Source: Pseudomonadota bacterium | GTDB lineage: Bacteria > Myxococcota_A > Polyangia > Polyangiales > Polyangiaceae | Direction of reading: 5' to 3' | DNA length: 64,000 nt | Assembly: GCA_023431345.1 (NCBI GenBank) | Contig: JAEYWK010000237.1 | Location: 1 to 64,000 of the forward strand | Shown here: piece by piece, positions 55,516-64,000 of the stretch | Position numbering within the stretch: position 1 is the stretch's first letter | Layout: the number at the start of each line of letters is the position of its first letter | Notes under the pieces: model-generated | What the model was told of the DNA's origin: nothing | Seen by the model: the letters and a program-made list of their open reading frames with translations, nothing else | Database searches by the model: none | Made by a program: the position numbers and the translations under genes

Positions 55516-56876
55516 CCACGGACGCCCGCCCCGAACCTTCGCGCCAGAGCGACGCCCCGAGCGCGGAGCTCGGCTTCGATCTGCCTGCCCCCGCCCGCGT
55601 GTCGCGCGGCAAAGCCGTGACGCTCGGGCTCGTCGCGGTCGCGGTGCTCGGCGGAGTCTTCGCCCTCGCGTTCTTGCCGCGACAGGCGGCGCGCGCCGAG
55701 CTCGAAGCGCGGGCCATGGAAGCGAGCCAGACCGTGCCGCGCTTCGCGGTCGTGGCCCCCAAGCTCGTATCCAGCGAGCGCAGCCTCAAGCTGCCGGCCA
55801 GCGTGCAGCCGCTCGAAGAAGCGGTGATTTACGCGCGCTCGAGCGGCTACGTCGCGCGCTGGCTCGTGGATCTCGGCGACAAGGTGCGGGCCGATCAGCT
55901 GCTGGCCGAGATCGAGACACCGGAAGTGAACCAGGAGCTGTCGCAGGCGCGCGCGGGCCTCGCCAGGGCGCGCGCCAGCAAGGCGCAAGCGGAAGCGAGC
56001 CGAGGGCTGGCCCAAAGCAAGCTCGCTCGCACGGGGAAGCTGGTCGAAGCGGGCGTGGCCTCGCAGCAAGAGCTCGAGCAAACCCAAGCCGAGTCCGCCG
56101 TTGGCGACTCGACCGTCAACGTCGCGCAAGCGACGATCGAGGCCGAGCAGGCCAACATTCGTCGTTTGTCCGATTTGCAGCGGTTCTCGAAGGTCACCGC
56201 GCCGTTCGCCGGCACGGTCACGGCGCGCAGCGTGGACCGCGGCAGCTTGGTCACGGCCGGCAACGCTACGCCGCTCTTCAAGATCGCCGCCACCGATACG
56301 GTGCGCGTGTTCGTGCAGGTGCCGCAAGACGTCGCGCCGAGCATCACCGTGGGTGCGCAAGCGACGGTCACGGTGCGCGAGTTTCCGGGCCGTAGCTTCG
56401 ACGGACAGGTGGCGCGCACCGCCGGCGCGCTCGACTCGGCCACGCGCACCCTCAACACCGAGATTCGCGTGCCCAACCCCGACGGCACCCTGCTGAGCGG
56501 TATGTACGCTGAGGTCGCGCTCAATTTGAGCTCTGCCCGCGCCGTGTTCGAGATCCCGGCGACGGCCCTGCTGAGCGACGCTCGAGGAACGCGCGTCGCG
56601 CTCGTCCGCCCCGACCAGACGCTGCACCTCGCGCCCATCACCATCGATCGTGATCTCGGCGCGAGCCTGCACGTATCCGCCGGCATCAGCGCGAGCGATC
56701 GCATCGTGCAGATCGCTGGCGCGGAGCTGTACGAAGGCCAAAAGATCGAGCCGGTGGCGCCGAAGCTGCCCGCGGTCGCCCCCGGGCCCACGCCGAGCGC
56801 GCTCCCGGCGCCGAGCGCCGTGGCCGCGCCGGTGGCCGCGCCCTCGCCCGCGCCCAGCGCGGTCGACGAGCGATGA
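55512..56876 (+). CDS. RND efflux periplasmic adaptor (HlyD/MFP family)
   Basis: 454 residues from the ATG at 55512, overlapping the pump stop, with a strong ribosome site GGAGGAAG just upstream. One membrane anchor lies at about 36-54 (VTLGLVAVAVLGGVFALAFL), then a lipoyl half-motif (AVIYARSSGYVARWLVDLGD). A coiled-coil hairpin follows (about 138-210: LSQARAGLARARASKAQAEA onward), then the second lipoyl half (APFAGTVTARSVDRGSLV) and beta-barrel domains. It ends in a Pro/Ala tail. It bridges the permease and an outer-membrane channel. The order pump then adaptor is the reverse of acrAB but common in other groups. Confidence 0.95.
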   Translation: MTTDARPEPSRQSDAPSAELGFDLPAPARVSRGKAVTLGLVAVAVLGGVFALAFLPRQAARAELEARAMEASQTVPRFAVVAPKLVSSERSLKLPASVQPLEEAVIYARSSGYVARWLVDLGDKVRADQLLAEIETPEVNQELSQARAGLARARASKAQAEASRGLAQSKLARTGKLVEAGVASQQELEQTQAESAVGDSTVNVAQATIEAEQANIRRLSDLQRFSKVTAPFAGTVTARSVDRGSLVTAGNATPLFKIAATDTVRVFVQVPQDVAPSITVGAQATVTVREFPGRSFDGQVARTAGALDSATRTLNTEIRVPNPDGTLLSGMYAEVALNLSSARAVFEIPATALLSDARGTRVALVRPDQTLHLAPITIDRDLGASLHVSAGISASDRIVQIAGAELYEGQKIEPVAPKLPAVAPGPTPSALPAPSAVAAPVAAPSPAPSAVDER

Positions 56877-56889
56877 AGCGCGCCGGCGA

Positions 56890-57519
56890 CTAGCGCGGCC
56901 CTTCGGCGGCCTGCAGCTGTCGGAGCAGCCAGGCGTGCGCGCCTTCGGGAGCCCCGAACAGCTCGCCCGCCTCGAGGTAGCGGCGGATCTTCGCGGTCGG
57001 CTCGAGGTAGGAGCGGGAGGTGCGACCGCGGAAGAAGTTGAAGAACGCGCAGCCGTCGAGATCGTTCGCCGAAGGCTCCCAGAATTGTCGTACGACGAGC
57101 TCCGCGGCGGGGCTGACGACCACCCGCGGCAGCGACTGCTCGCGCATCAGGCTCAGCGCTTCGATGACGGCGGGGCCGGACACGCCCTCGGGGCCGTGCG
57201 TCGTCTCACCGACCACGACCGCGCCGCGGCTGCAGAAGCCGGAGCCGAGCAGCGCGTAACACACGTCGGCCACCGTGACGCAGATGGCGGGAATGCCAGC
57301 GCGCGCTGCGCGCACCGAGAGCGCGAAGCGCCGCCCTTCGCGCACGAACTGCGGATGGGTGAGTCGCAGCGCAGTACCGGCGCGCGTGCTCGCCCGCAGG
57401 CGATCGACGATCTCGTCGGCCCCTTCGAGCGCCGCTTCGAGTGCCATGGTGGGCGTGCTCGTCACGACCTCGACGATGGCGAGGAGCCGCCGCACCTTAT
57501 CGGCGCCGTAGCCGCTCAT
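56890..57519 (-). CDS. Hypothetical protein, unrecognised
   Basis: 209 residues. It is soluble, mixed alpha/beta in pattern, with no signal or membrane helix. Notable stretches are EVVTSTPTMALEAALEGADE, AICVTVADVCYALLGSGFCSRG and CAFFNFFRGRTSRSYLEPT. I do not recognise a family. The frame is favoured over the Arg/Pro-rich frame on the opposite strand because its residue composition is that of a folded protein. It converges on the pump operon with a 13-base gap and precedes nothing co-directional closely (169 bases separate it from the histidine kinase stop). Confidence 0.6.
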   Translation of the reverse strand: MSGYGADKVRRLLAIVEVVTSTPTMALEAALEGADEIVDRLRASTRAGTALRLTHPQFVREGRRFALSVRAARAGIPAICVTVADVCYALLGSGFCSRGAVVVGETTHGPEGVSGPAVIEALSLMREQSLPRVVVSPAAELVVRQFWEPSANDLDGCAFFNFFRGRTSRSYLEPTAKIRRYLEAGELFGAPEGAHAWLLRQLQAAEGPR

Positions 57520-57688
57520 GGGCGGCTACCGGGGTTGGAGGTGGTGGTGCTGCCGAGCATCGCAAGCGCCGCGCGCGCGGCGGCTCGCCAATATATCCCC
57601 ACCTCGCGCCGGGTGCTGCGCCGACCGGCGAGGGCCGACTTTCTGCGGCAATTCTGGCGATCGTTGCGGGAGCGCGCCCCCGTCGTGC

Positions 57689-59137
57689 TCAGCGAGCCGG
57701 TAGCTCGACGATGAAGCGAGCGCCGCGCGCGTATTCGGGGTCCAGCGCTATGCTGCCGCCCGCCGCTTCGACGAGCCCGCGACACACCGCGAGCCCGAGC
57801 CCGGTGCCCTTGCCGATTTCTTTGGTCGTGACGAAGGGCTCGAACAACTGAGTCTGCACGCGCGGGTCGACGCCGGTCCCATCGTCCTCGACGAGCAGAC
57901 GGACGTGCCCACGGTTCATGGAGGCCGCGACGCGCACGTGCCCGCCTGCCCCCACCGCGTCGGCGGCGTTCATGACCAAGTTCAAGATCACCTGCATGAG
58001 CTGCTCGTGACCGAGCGAGACCGGCGGTAGGCCTGGCGCGATGTCGAGCGTTAGCTCCACTTCCTTCAGGTTGCGCTGGGGCGCCACGAGCGCGGCCGTG
58101 TCGCGGGCGGCCGTCAGCACGTCACCCGGCTCTTGCGGGGCTCCGCCTTCCAGCGGCTGGGCCGCGGGTCGCGCGAACTGCAGCAGATCGCGCAAAATGC
58201 GGTTGATGCGCTCGGTCTCTTTGCGCATGCGCACCAAGAAGTCGCGCTCTTCCTCCGGCCGGAGCCCGCCCGCGAGCATCAAGTCTTCGAGCCCGATCAG
58301 CGCCGAGATCGGGTTGCCGATTTCGTGGGCCAGCCCCGCCGCGAGCCGTCCGACCGACGCCAGCCGCTCGCTCCGCACGAGCCGCCCCTGCGCCTCCTTG
58401 AGCCGTTCGGTCGCGCGCTCGACCTCGTCGATCTTGGAACGCAGCTGTGCTTCTTCCTCCAGCAGCCGCTCGGTCATGATCTGGAAGCTCGCGCCGAGCT
58501 CGGACAGCTCGCGCACCGACGTCTTCGGGATCACCAAGCGCCGCGCGCCACCCGCGACGCGCTCCGCAGCTCGCGCCAGCCCGTCGAGGGGGCGCACGAT
58601 CAGGCGCGTCAGCGCGAAGTAGGCGATGACGAGCAGCGCGAGCCCGACGATGGCGGTGTACAGGCCGACCAAGCGCACGAGCGGCGCCGCGCGCGCGGCT
58701 TGGTCGTCGATGCGCAGCACCGCCACCACGGGCCCGACGCGGCTCGGTACCGTGACCGTCAACACCGAGGCCCCGGCGCCTTGCTCGCGCAGCGCCTCGC
58801 GGTTCGGAACCGGACCCGCCGGCAGCCGGTCCACCGCGGACGGCTCGCCGGCCGCTGCGAGGCGCTCTCCGGCGGTTCCATAAACGCCGATCGCTTCCAC
58901 GCCCTCGGTGCCGACCTCGGCGCGCAGCAGACCCATCAAGTCCGCGTCGGAGCGGCTGCTGCGGGCCTCCGCCACGTGAGCTGCGATCGCGCGGCCGAGC
59001 GCCCGGGCGTGCCCCACGCGCAATTGTTGAAGGGTGACGCTGGTGTACGTGGCCACGGCGAAGAACAGCGGCACGAAGGCGAGCAGCAGCAGGCCGCCGA
59101 GGAGGAGGAGGATTTGAAGCCGCAGCCCGCCGCGCAC
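57689..59137 (-). CDS. Membrane sensor histidine kinase (HAMP, HisKA, HATPase)
   Basis: 482 residues. Helix 1 is at about 8-29, a sensor region of about 120 residues faces the periplasm, and helix 2 is at about 153-178, followed by HAMP (about 180-232). HisKA has the phospho-acceptor His271 in GLAHEIGNPISALIGL. The ATPase domain follows with an N-box in NLVMNAADAVGAGG and a G-box in TKEIGKGTGLGLAVC. There is no receiver domain and no response regulator gene adjacent, so it is an orphan kinase as is frequent in myxobacteria. It is divergent from the diguanylate cyclase gene at 59224, with 86 bases between them, which may indicate common control. The HEIGNP form is typical of NtrB/ZraS-like kinases. 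Confidence 0.94.
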   Translation of the reverse strand: MRGGLRLQILLLLGGLLLLAFVPLFFAVATYTSVTLQQLRVGHARALGRAIAAHVAEARSSRSDADLMGLLRAEVGTEGVEAIGVYGTAGERLAAAGEPSAVDRLPAGPVPNREALREQGAGASVLTVTVPSRVGPVVAVLRIDDQAARAAPLVRLVGLYTAIVGLALLVIAYFALTRLIVRPLDGLARAAERVAGGARRLVIPKTSVRELSELGASFQIMTERLLEEEAQLRSKIDEVERATERLKEAQGRLVRSERLASVGRLAAGLAHEIGNPISALIGLEDLMLAGGLRPEEERDFLVRMRKETERINRILRDLLQFARPAAQPLEGGAPQEPGDVLTAARDTAALVAPQRNLKEVELTLDIAPGLPPVSLGHEQLMQVILNLVMNAADAVGAGGHVRVAASMNRGHVRLLVEDDGTGVDPRVQTQLFEPFVTTKEIGKGTGLGLAVCRGLVEAAGGSIALDPEYARGARFIVELPAR

Positions 59138-59223
59138 GCCTTCAACCTACCCCGGCCGGCGCCCGGCCCCACCACGAAACTGGGCCGCCCTGACCCTGAG
59201 CTGATACGGGCAAGGACTCCCGG

Positions 59224-61356
59224 ATGGACCCGCTCGTCCGCCTTGCGCTCTCGACCCAGCAGCTGATCGCCCGGTCCGCCGGTAGCCTGCTCGCCGTAGG
59301 TTTTGGTGCGTGCGTCGTCTACGCCGAGACCGAGCGGCTGGATGACGCGCTGCTGTCGCTAGCCGCGTTCGCGTTCGCGCTCTCGCTCGGCTATCGGGCG
59401 TGGCAGCGGCATCGTCGCGCGGTGGTGGAAGAGACGGCGCGGCTCGACTTCGAGCTGTTCGCGCACTTGGTGGTGCTCGCCTACGGGCTCGTGCTTCGCT
59501 CACGCGGCGGCCTCGAGGGCGCGGCCTACCCCGTGCTCTACGCGCTGGTGATGCTCACCGCGAGCTTCGCGCGGCCGGCGGCGACGCTGGGCACGGTCGC
59601 GTTCGCGGTGCTGCTCGAGTCGGCGCTGATGTTCATCGCCTTCGGCGGACGCGGCAACTTGGTCGAGCACGGAGTGCTGCTCGGCGTGTTCGCGCTCTTG
59701 AACATGCTGGTCTTCCGCGCCGAGATCGCGCGCATCCGCCGCGTCTCGCGGCAGCGCATCGAGACCGAGCTCAAGAAGATGAAAGACGCCGCGCGCTCGT
59801 ACCGCTTGATCGGCGCACCCGCGAGCGCCCAAGAGCGCGTGCTCTCGCCGGCCAAGAACGACGAAGAGCGACTGCTCCGCTCCGGCGTCGACGAGATCCA
59901 TCAAGCCGTCGAGTTCGCGCTGTCGCTGCTGCGCCGCACGCTCGGCTTGCGCACGGCGGTGCTGCTCGGCACCGACGCCTCCGGGCAACACCTGCACATT
60001 CAAGAGCTCTCCAGCAGCGAGGACGCGATCGCGCCGGGGCCGTTCGGGGTGCGCGACGGCATCTTCGGGGCCGTCATCTCCAAGCTGGAGCAGCTCTCGC
60101 TGGCAGGGCCCAAGTCGGGGCAGCACGTGCCGTACTACTCGCGCAAGCCCGCCATCGGCAGCGTGTGCTGCACCCCCTTGCTGGACCACGGCCAGCTGCG
60201 CGGCCTGCTCGTCGTCGATCGCGAGAGCCGCGAGGCGTTCACGGACGAAGAGCAAGCGACGCTGTCGAACGCGGCCCGCTACGTGTTGCGCGCGATCGAG
60301 AACGAGCGCGTGTTCGTGCAGCTCGAGCGAGCCAAGGTCGAGCAAGGCAAGCTGTACCGCGCGGCGGGCGCGCTGGCCGCCGCCACCACCGAGGCGCAGG
60401 TGATCGAGGCGGGCGTGAACGGCGCGCGTGAGTTCGCAGCCTTCGACTTCGCGGTCGTCACCTTGTTCGATCGCAACACGAGCGAGCACGAGATTTGCGC
60501 CGTCAGCGGCGAGAACTCCGGCGAGCTCGTGGGGCAGCGCTTCAAGCACAACTCCGGCCTCGTCTCGATGGTGGTGGCGAACCGTCACGCGCTCCCGTAC
60601 CGCGGCGACTACGACCCTTCCCGCCAGGTCGTGTTCACGCGCCGCTTGGTGCCACCCGACATGCCGTCGCTGCTGGTCTTGCCCCTGCTCGTCCACGAGC
60701 GCGCGCTGGGTACGCTGGTGCTCGGCTCGCGGCGCAAGGGCGCGTTCGGCGACGCGGTGCGACCGACGCTGGAGGTGCTCGCGAGCCACGTGGCGGTCTC
60801 GCTCGCCAACGCCCGCATGCTCGCGCGCCTCGAGGAGATGGCGACCCTCGACGGCCTCACCGGCCTCTACAACAAGCGGGCGCTGATCGAGGTGGCGGCG
60901 CAGAAGCTCAAGAGCGCCAAGCGCTTCAACAAGCCGCTCAGCTTGCTGGTCTGCGACATCGACCATTTCAAGAAGGTGAACGACACCTACGGCCACGACG
61001 TGGGCGACGTCGTCATCAAAGGCTTCGCCGACGTGCTCAAGCGCGTGAAGCGCGACACCGACGCCGTCGGCCGCTTCGGCGGCGAAGAGTTCGTGATCGT
61101 CTGCGAAGAGACGGACGAGCGCGGCGCCGAGCAGCTCGCCGAGCGCATCCGCAGCGAGCTCCAAGCCGTGAAATTTCCGACCGAGCTCGGCACCCTCCAA
61201 GTCACCTGCTCGGTCGGCGTCGCGCCCTGTCCCGCCGCTGGCCAAACCTGGGAGCAGCTGTTCAAGGCCACCGACGAGGCCCTTTACGCCTCCAAGCGCG
61301 GTGGCCGCAACCGCGTGACGGTGTGGACGCCTCGCCTGAGCGGCGCGGCCGCCTGA
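59224..61356 (+). CDS. Diguanylate cyclase with membrane region and GAF domains
   Basis: 710 residues. The N-terminal 160 residues hold about five hydrophobic helices. A linker helix is followed by a GAF-like domain (about 220-370, containing YYSRKPAIGSVCCTPLLDHG) and a second GAF-like domain (about 390-540). The GGDEF domain (about 550-705) has the active-site form GGEEF at 619-623 and the inhibitory RxxD site RDTD five residues upstream. It should make cyclic di-GMP, and the intact I-site predicts feedback inhibition. Motility or biofilm control is the usual output. It stands alone, divergent from the histidine kinase. Confidence 0.95.
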   Translation: MDPLVRLALSTQQLIARSAGSLLAVGFGACVVYAETERLDDALLSLAAFAFALSLGYRAWQRHRRAVVEETARLDFELFAHLVVLAYGLVLRSRGGLEGAAYPVLYALVMLTASFARPAATLGTVAFAVLLESALMFIAFGGRGNLVEHGVLLGVFALLNMLVFRAEIARIRRVSRQRIETELKKMKDAARSYRLIGAPASAQERVLSPAKNDEERLLRSGVDEIHQAVEFALSLLRRTLGLRTAVLLGTDASGQHLHIQELSSSEDAIAPGPFGVRDGIFGAVISKLEQLSLAGPKSGQHVPYYSRKPAIGSVCCTPLLDHGQLRGLLVVDRESREAFTDEEQATLSNAARYVLRAIENERVFVQLERAKVEQGKLYRAAGALAAATTEAQVIEAGVNGAREFAAFDFAVVTLFDRNTSEHEICAVSGENSGELVGQRFKHNSGLVSMVVANRHALPYRGDYDPSRQVVFTRRLVPPDMPSLLVLPLLVHERALGTLVLGSRRKGAFGDAVRPTLEVLASHVAVSLANARMLARLEEMATLDGLTGLYNKRALIEVAAQKLKSAKRFNKPLSLLVCDIDHFKKVNDTYGHDVGDVVIKGFADVLKRVKRDTDAVGRFGGEEFVIVCEETDERGAEQLAERIRSELQAVKFPTELGTLQVTCSVGVAPCPAAGQTWEQLFKATDEALYASKRGGRNRVTVWTPRLSGAAA

Positions 61357-61400
61357 GTTCCGCCGCGCGATCATGAGCCCTCGCGGCTTAACGCCTCTCT

Positions 61401-61435
61401 GCCGAAGCCGCTCGCGCTGACGGCGCGGTTTCGGC
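61401..61435 (+). terminator. Hairpin after the diguanylate cyclase gene
   Basis: A 10-base-pair stem (61401-61410 with 61426-61435, one G-T pair) with a 15-base loop lies 45 bases after the cyclase stop and before the Hsp70-like gene. It lacks a T tract, as is common in GC-rich genomes. Confidence 0.5.
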
Positions 61436-61543
61436 TGCGTATCTCGCCGTCGCCGCGCGGCCGTGGGCGCACCTGGCCGCGAGAAACGAGCGAGAGGCCT
61501 TTCGACACTTGGCCAATCGCGCAAAAGCTACGACACTCGCGGC

Positions 61544-63082
61544 ATGCGCCTCGGGATCGACTTCGGCACTACTCGAACCGTCGTTGCCGCAGCGGTCGAC
61601 GGTCGTTATCCGGTGGTTTCGTTCGAGAGCGGCACCGGCTACTGCGACTACATTCCAGGCATCGCGGCCCGCCGCGGCGAGGAGCTCACCCTGGGCTGGG
61701 ACGCCGAGCTGAGCGAAGACGTGGGCGGCGCCCTGCGCTCGATCAAGCGCGCGGTCAGCCGCGTTTCCCCCGACGAGCCGCTGGGTGCGCTCGGCTCCGT
61801 CTCCGCGCTCGAGCTCACCACGCGCTACCTCGAAGAGCTGAAGCGGCGCATCTACGAGGGCAGCAACCTCGATGTTTCACCGGACGAGCCGTTGGAAGCG
61901 ATGGTGGCGGTGCCAGCCAACGCCAACACCCGCCAGCGCTACCTCACGCTCGACGCCTTCCGGCGCGCGGGCTTCAAGGTGGCGGGCCTGGTGAACGAGC
62001 CGACCGCGGCGGCGATCGAGTTCGCGCACCGCAACTTGGGCGCAGTGGGCCGGCGCAGCCCGAAGCGCTACGTCGTAGTGTACGACCTGGGCGGCGGCAC
62101 CTTCGATACGTCGGCGGTCTCGCTGCAAGACCGTCGCTTCGAGCTGATCACGAGCGAAGGCATCTCCGAGCTCGGCGGTGACGACTTCGACGCTGCCATC
62201 TTGCGCGTGGCCATGCGCGAGGCCGGCCTCGACGAAGATCAGCTCAGCCCGCTACAGCGCACGCGCTTGCTCGAGGTGTGCCGCGTCGCCAAGGAGGGGC
62301 TCGGTCCGAGCAGCCGCCGCATGCTGGTGGAGCTGTCGCGCGTGCTGCACGACGCCCCCGATCCGCTGCTCGACCTCGGCGAGCTCTACGAAGAGACGGA
62401 GCCGCTCGTCCAGCGCACCCTCGCGCTGCTCGAGCGCGTGTTCGCGAGCTTGACCAGCTTCGGCATCGATCCCGAGAACCCCCGCGAGCTCGGCGCCGTG
62501 TACCTCGTCGGTGGCGCGACCGCGTTTCCCGCCGTCACGCGCGCCCTACGCGAGAAATACAAGCGCAAGGTGCAGCTCGCGCCGCAGCCCCACGCCGCGA
62601 CCGCCATCGGCCTCGCCATCGCGGCGGATCCGGACGCGGCGCTGTTCGTGCGCGAGGCGGTGACGCGCCACTTCGGCGTGTGGCGCGAGGGGGACGCGGG
62701 GCGCGATAAGGTCTTCGATCCGATCTTGCGCAAGGGCGCGCTGCCCGACGGCGACGCGTTCGTGATCGAGCGCAGCTATCGCCCTCAGCACGCGGTCGGC
62801 CACCTGCGCTTCCTCGAGTGCAGCGAGCTGTCCGACGGTGGTCAGCCGTGCGGTGATCTCACGCCCTGGGGCGACATCTACTTCCCGTACGATCCGGCGC
62901 TGCGCGGCGTCTCCGATCTGGCCGCCGCCGCCGCCGAGCGTCGCCCCGAGCTTTGGGAAGAAGAAATAGTCGAGCGCTACCGCTACGGCGCCGACGGCAC
63001 CGTCACGGTCGCGATCGAGAACCGCACCCGCGGCTACGCGCAAGATTTCGTGCTCGGCGCCCCCAGCCTCGATTTGAGCTGA
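61544..63082 (+). CDS. Hsp70-like ATPase, short form
   Basis: 512 residues from the ATG at 61544, where the protein begins directly with the phosphate-1 loop GIDFGTTRTVVAAAV. Phosphate-2 is YDLGGGTFDTSAV near residue 186, and the adenosine loop is YLVGGATAFPAVTRAL near 323. NEPTAAAIEFA is conserved. The nucleotide-binding fold takes most of the chain; only about 150 residues follow, without the DnaK helical lid or acidic C-terminus, so this is not DnaK itself (about 640 residues). No DnaJ or GrpE gene is adjacent. It is possibly a YegD-like or regulatory actin-fold ATPase; its client is unknown. Confidence 0.9.
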   Translation: MRLGIDFGTTRTVVAAAVDGRYPVVSFESGTGYCDYIPGIAARRGEELTLGWDAELSEDVGGALRSIKRAVSRVSPDEPLGALGSVSALELTTRYLEELKRRIYEGSNLDVSPDEPLEAMVAVPANANTRQRYLTLDAFRRAGFKVAGLVNEPTAAAIEFAHRNLGAVGRRSPKRYVVVYDLGGGTFDTSAVSLQDRRFELITSEGISELGGDDFDAAILRVAMREAGLDEDQLSPLQRTRLLEVCRVAKEGLGPSSRRMLVELSRVLHDAPDPLLDLGELYEETEPLVQRTLALLERVFASLTSFGIDPENPRELGAVYLVGGATAFPAVTRALREKYKRKVQLAPQPHAATAIGLAIAADPDAALFVREAVTRHFGVWREGDAGRDKVFDPILRKGALPDGDAFVIERSYRPQHAVGHLRFLECSELSDGGQPCGDLTPWGDIYFPYDPALRGVSDLAAAAAERRPELWEEEIVERYRYGADGTVTVAIENRTRGYAQDFVLGAPSLDLS

Positions 63083-63111
63083 AGGCGCGCGAGGGCGAGG
63101 CAGGGATCGCC

Positions 63112-63897
63112 CTAAATCCAGCTGCCGAGCGTGACCGCGCGTAGCTCACGTCGGCGAAGCTCGGCCAGCACGCGAGGGAGCGCTTCAATCGACGCGGGCG
63201 AGTAGTCGTCGCGCTCGGCCGCGTCGTGCATCGCGACGAGGGCGCCCGGCTCGAGCGCGCGCAACAGGCGCGCGGTGACTTTCTCCACCGAGGCGCTCGC
63301 GAAGCCGTCGAAGGCGCGAGCGCTGCAGCCGACGAGGGTGACGCCGGCGCGGCGCGCGCCCCACACCGTGAAGTGTGAGACGAAGCCGATGGGCGGCCGA
63401 AACAGCGCCGGCGCTGGCACGCCCGCCTGCGCGATCGCCGCCTGCGTGCGCTGGATATCACGCACGACGTGGCGCCCGCTGCGCAGTGAAAAGAAGCGAT
63501 CGTGATCGAAGCCGTGCAGCCCGATCGCATGGCCGCGCCGGGTGATCTCGCGCACGAGCTCGGGGTGCTGCTCGGCCTTGCGCCCGACGAGGAAAAAGGT
63601 GGCCTTCGCGTCGGCGCCGTCGAGCGCGTCGAGCACGCGCGGCGTCGTCTGCGGGTTTGGTCCGTCGTCGAAGGTGAGCGCTACCTCGGGCGCGCTCGGC
63701 CCGTGCCAGAGCGGGCTGCCATACATGCCTCGCTCCGGCCAGAACACGCCCGCGGTGCCGAGCGCGAGGTAGCCGCCGAGCCCCAGCACGGTGGGCAAGA
63801 GCGGAGGGGGGCTCGCCAGCACCGCGCGGGCTCCGAGCGTGAGCCCGGCGCCCGCGTAGGCCCAGAGCCCCAAGCGCAGGAGCGGCAGCGCGCTCAT
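63112..63897 (-). CDS. Polysaccharide deacetylase (CE4 / NodB homology)
   Basis: 261 residues from the ATG at 63897; a GTG at 63921 is possible. Two hydrophobic helices lie within the first 50 residues, anchoring the enzyme in the membrane. CE4 motifs: TFDDGPNP (motif 1, catalytic Asp and metal Asp), HGFDH (motif 2 metal His pair) and FRPPIG (motif 3). It removes N- or O-acetyl groups from peptidoglycan, chitin-like or xylan-type polymers at the outer face of the inner membrane. The divergent position at the window edge gives little context. Confidence 0.93.
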   Translation of the reverse strand: MSALPLLRLGLWAYAGAGLTLGARAVLASPPPLLPTVLGLGGYLALGTAGVFWPERGMYGSPLWHGPSAPEVALTFDDGPNPQTTPRVLDALDGADAKATFFLVGRKAEQHPELVREITRRGHAIGLHGFDHDRFFSLRSGRHVVRDIQRTQAAIAQAGVPAPALFRPPIGFVSHFTVWGARRAGVTLVGCSARAFDGFASASVEKVTARLLRALEPGALVAMHDAAERDDYSPASIEALPRVLAELRRRELRAVTLGSWI

Positions 63898-64000
63898 CGA
63901 GCGTGCCCCATTTCGGAACACAAAAGCTCGGGCGCGCGCATGCCCCGAGCGTACAAGGCCTTCCGCGTCTCGTCCACGACCACTATGGTCCGCTCGCCGT

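Noticed and set aside
56650..57714. 354-residue plus-strand frame over the hypothetical gene
   Set aside because: Begins inside the adaptor gene in another frame and is Arg-rich; the minus-strand frame has normal protein composition.
63940..64000. Possible gene starting at ATG 63940 and leaving the window
   Set aside because: Only 20 codons are visible and no ribosome site is evident; it cannot be judged without downstream sequence.

Overview
The window looks like chromosomal DNA of a myxobacterium (Myxococcota, probably a Polyangiales / Sorangium-type plant-polymer degrader). The reasons are the very high GC content (judged by eye, not counted), the GC-rich third codon positions, many lipoproteins with Gly/Ser/Ala-rich linkers after the lipobox, eukaryotic-type Ser/Thr kinases (one paired with an ECF-type sigma factor), and two copies of the DUF1592-type / DUF1552 gene pair shared by Myxococcota, Planctomycetes and Verrucomicrobia. 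I saw no tRNA, rRNA, insertion sequence, prophage or CRISPR array.

Positions 1-46000 form one large accessory region that reads as a xyloglucan / plant cell-wall utilisation locus. It holds two GH74 xyloglucanase-type lipoproteins (3083-5284 and 43609-45966), a GH44 lipoprotein (22827-25517), a BglX-type GH3 beta-glucosidase (33405-35582), a YicI-type GH31 alpha-xylosidase (36787-39120) and a GH42 beta-galactosidase (39122-41212). Together these can remove every common linkage of xyloglucan. Around them are three stand-alone lipoproteins with a galactose-binding-like jelly-roll domain (the same kind of domain is fused to the GH44 enzyme), two tandem outer-membrane barrels, a cytochrome c lipoprotein, an M64 metalloprotease, and two DUF1592/DUF1552 pairs. 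No SusC/SusD pair, TonB-dependent receptor or classical sugar ABC importer is visible. A divergent control region at 35583-35860 separates a leftward set (GH3, cytochrome c, two barrels, lipoprotein) from a rightward set (lipoprotein, GH31, GH42). An ECF sigma factor plus a membrane kinase with a Cache-like sensor (25560-28467) is the best candidate regulator.

The most unusual part is 6216-18952: seven genes on one strand, every junction overlapping or 2 bases apart. They encode a polytopic membrane protein of a family I place tentatively as DUF6785/DUF6784, a 1731-residue FtsX-type permease with a giant ectodomain resembling an inactive M28 peptidase, a second polytopic oligopeptide-transporter-like protein, a small FtsX permease, two LolD/MacB-type ATPases and, between the ATPases, a PqqD-like protein. 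It follows a sugar-binding-type lipoprotein and lies between the two DUF1592/DUF1552 pairs. I regard it as an uncharacterised envelope transport machine, possibly for peptides or oligosaccharides.

From 46397 to the end the content is more ordinary: a second Ser/Thr kinase, a cation:proton antiporter, a LysR regulator with an FUSC aromatic-acid-efflux-type protein on one side and a divergent RND pump plus adaptor on the other, an unrecognised protein, a sensor histidine kinase, a GAF-GGDEF diguanylate cyclase, a short Hsp70-like ATPase and a polysaccharide deacetylase.
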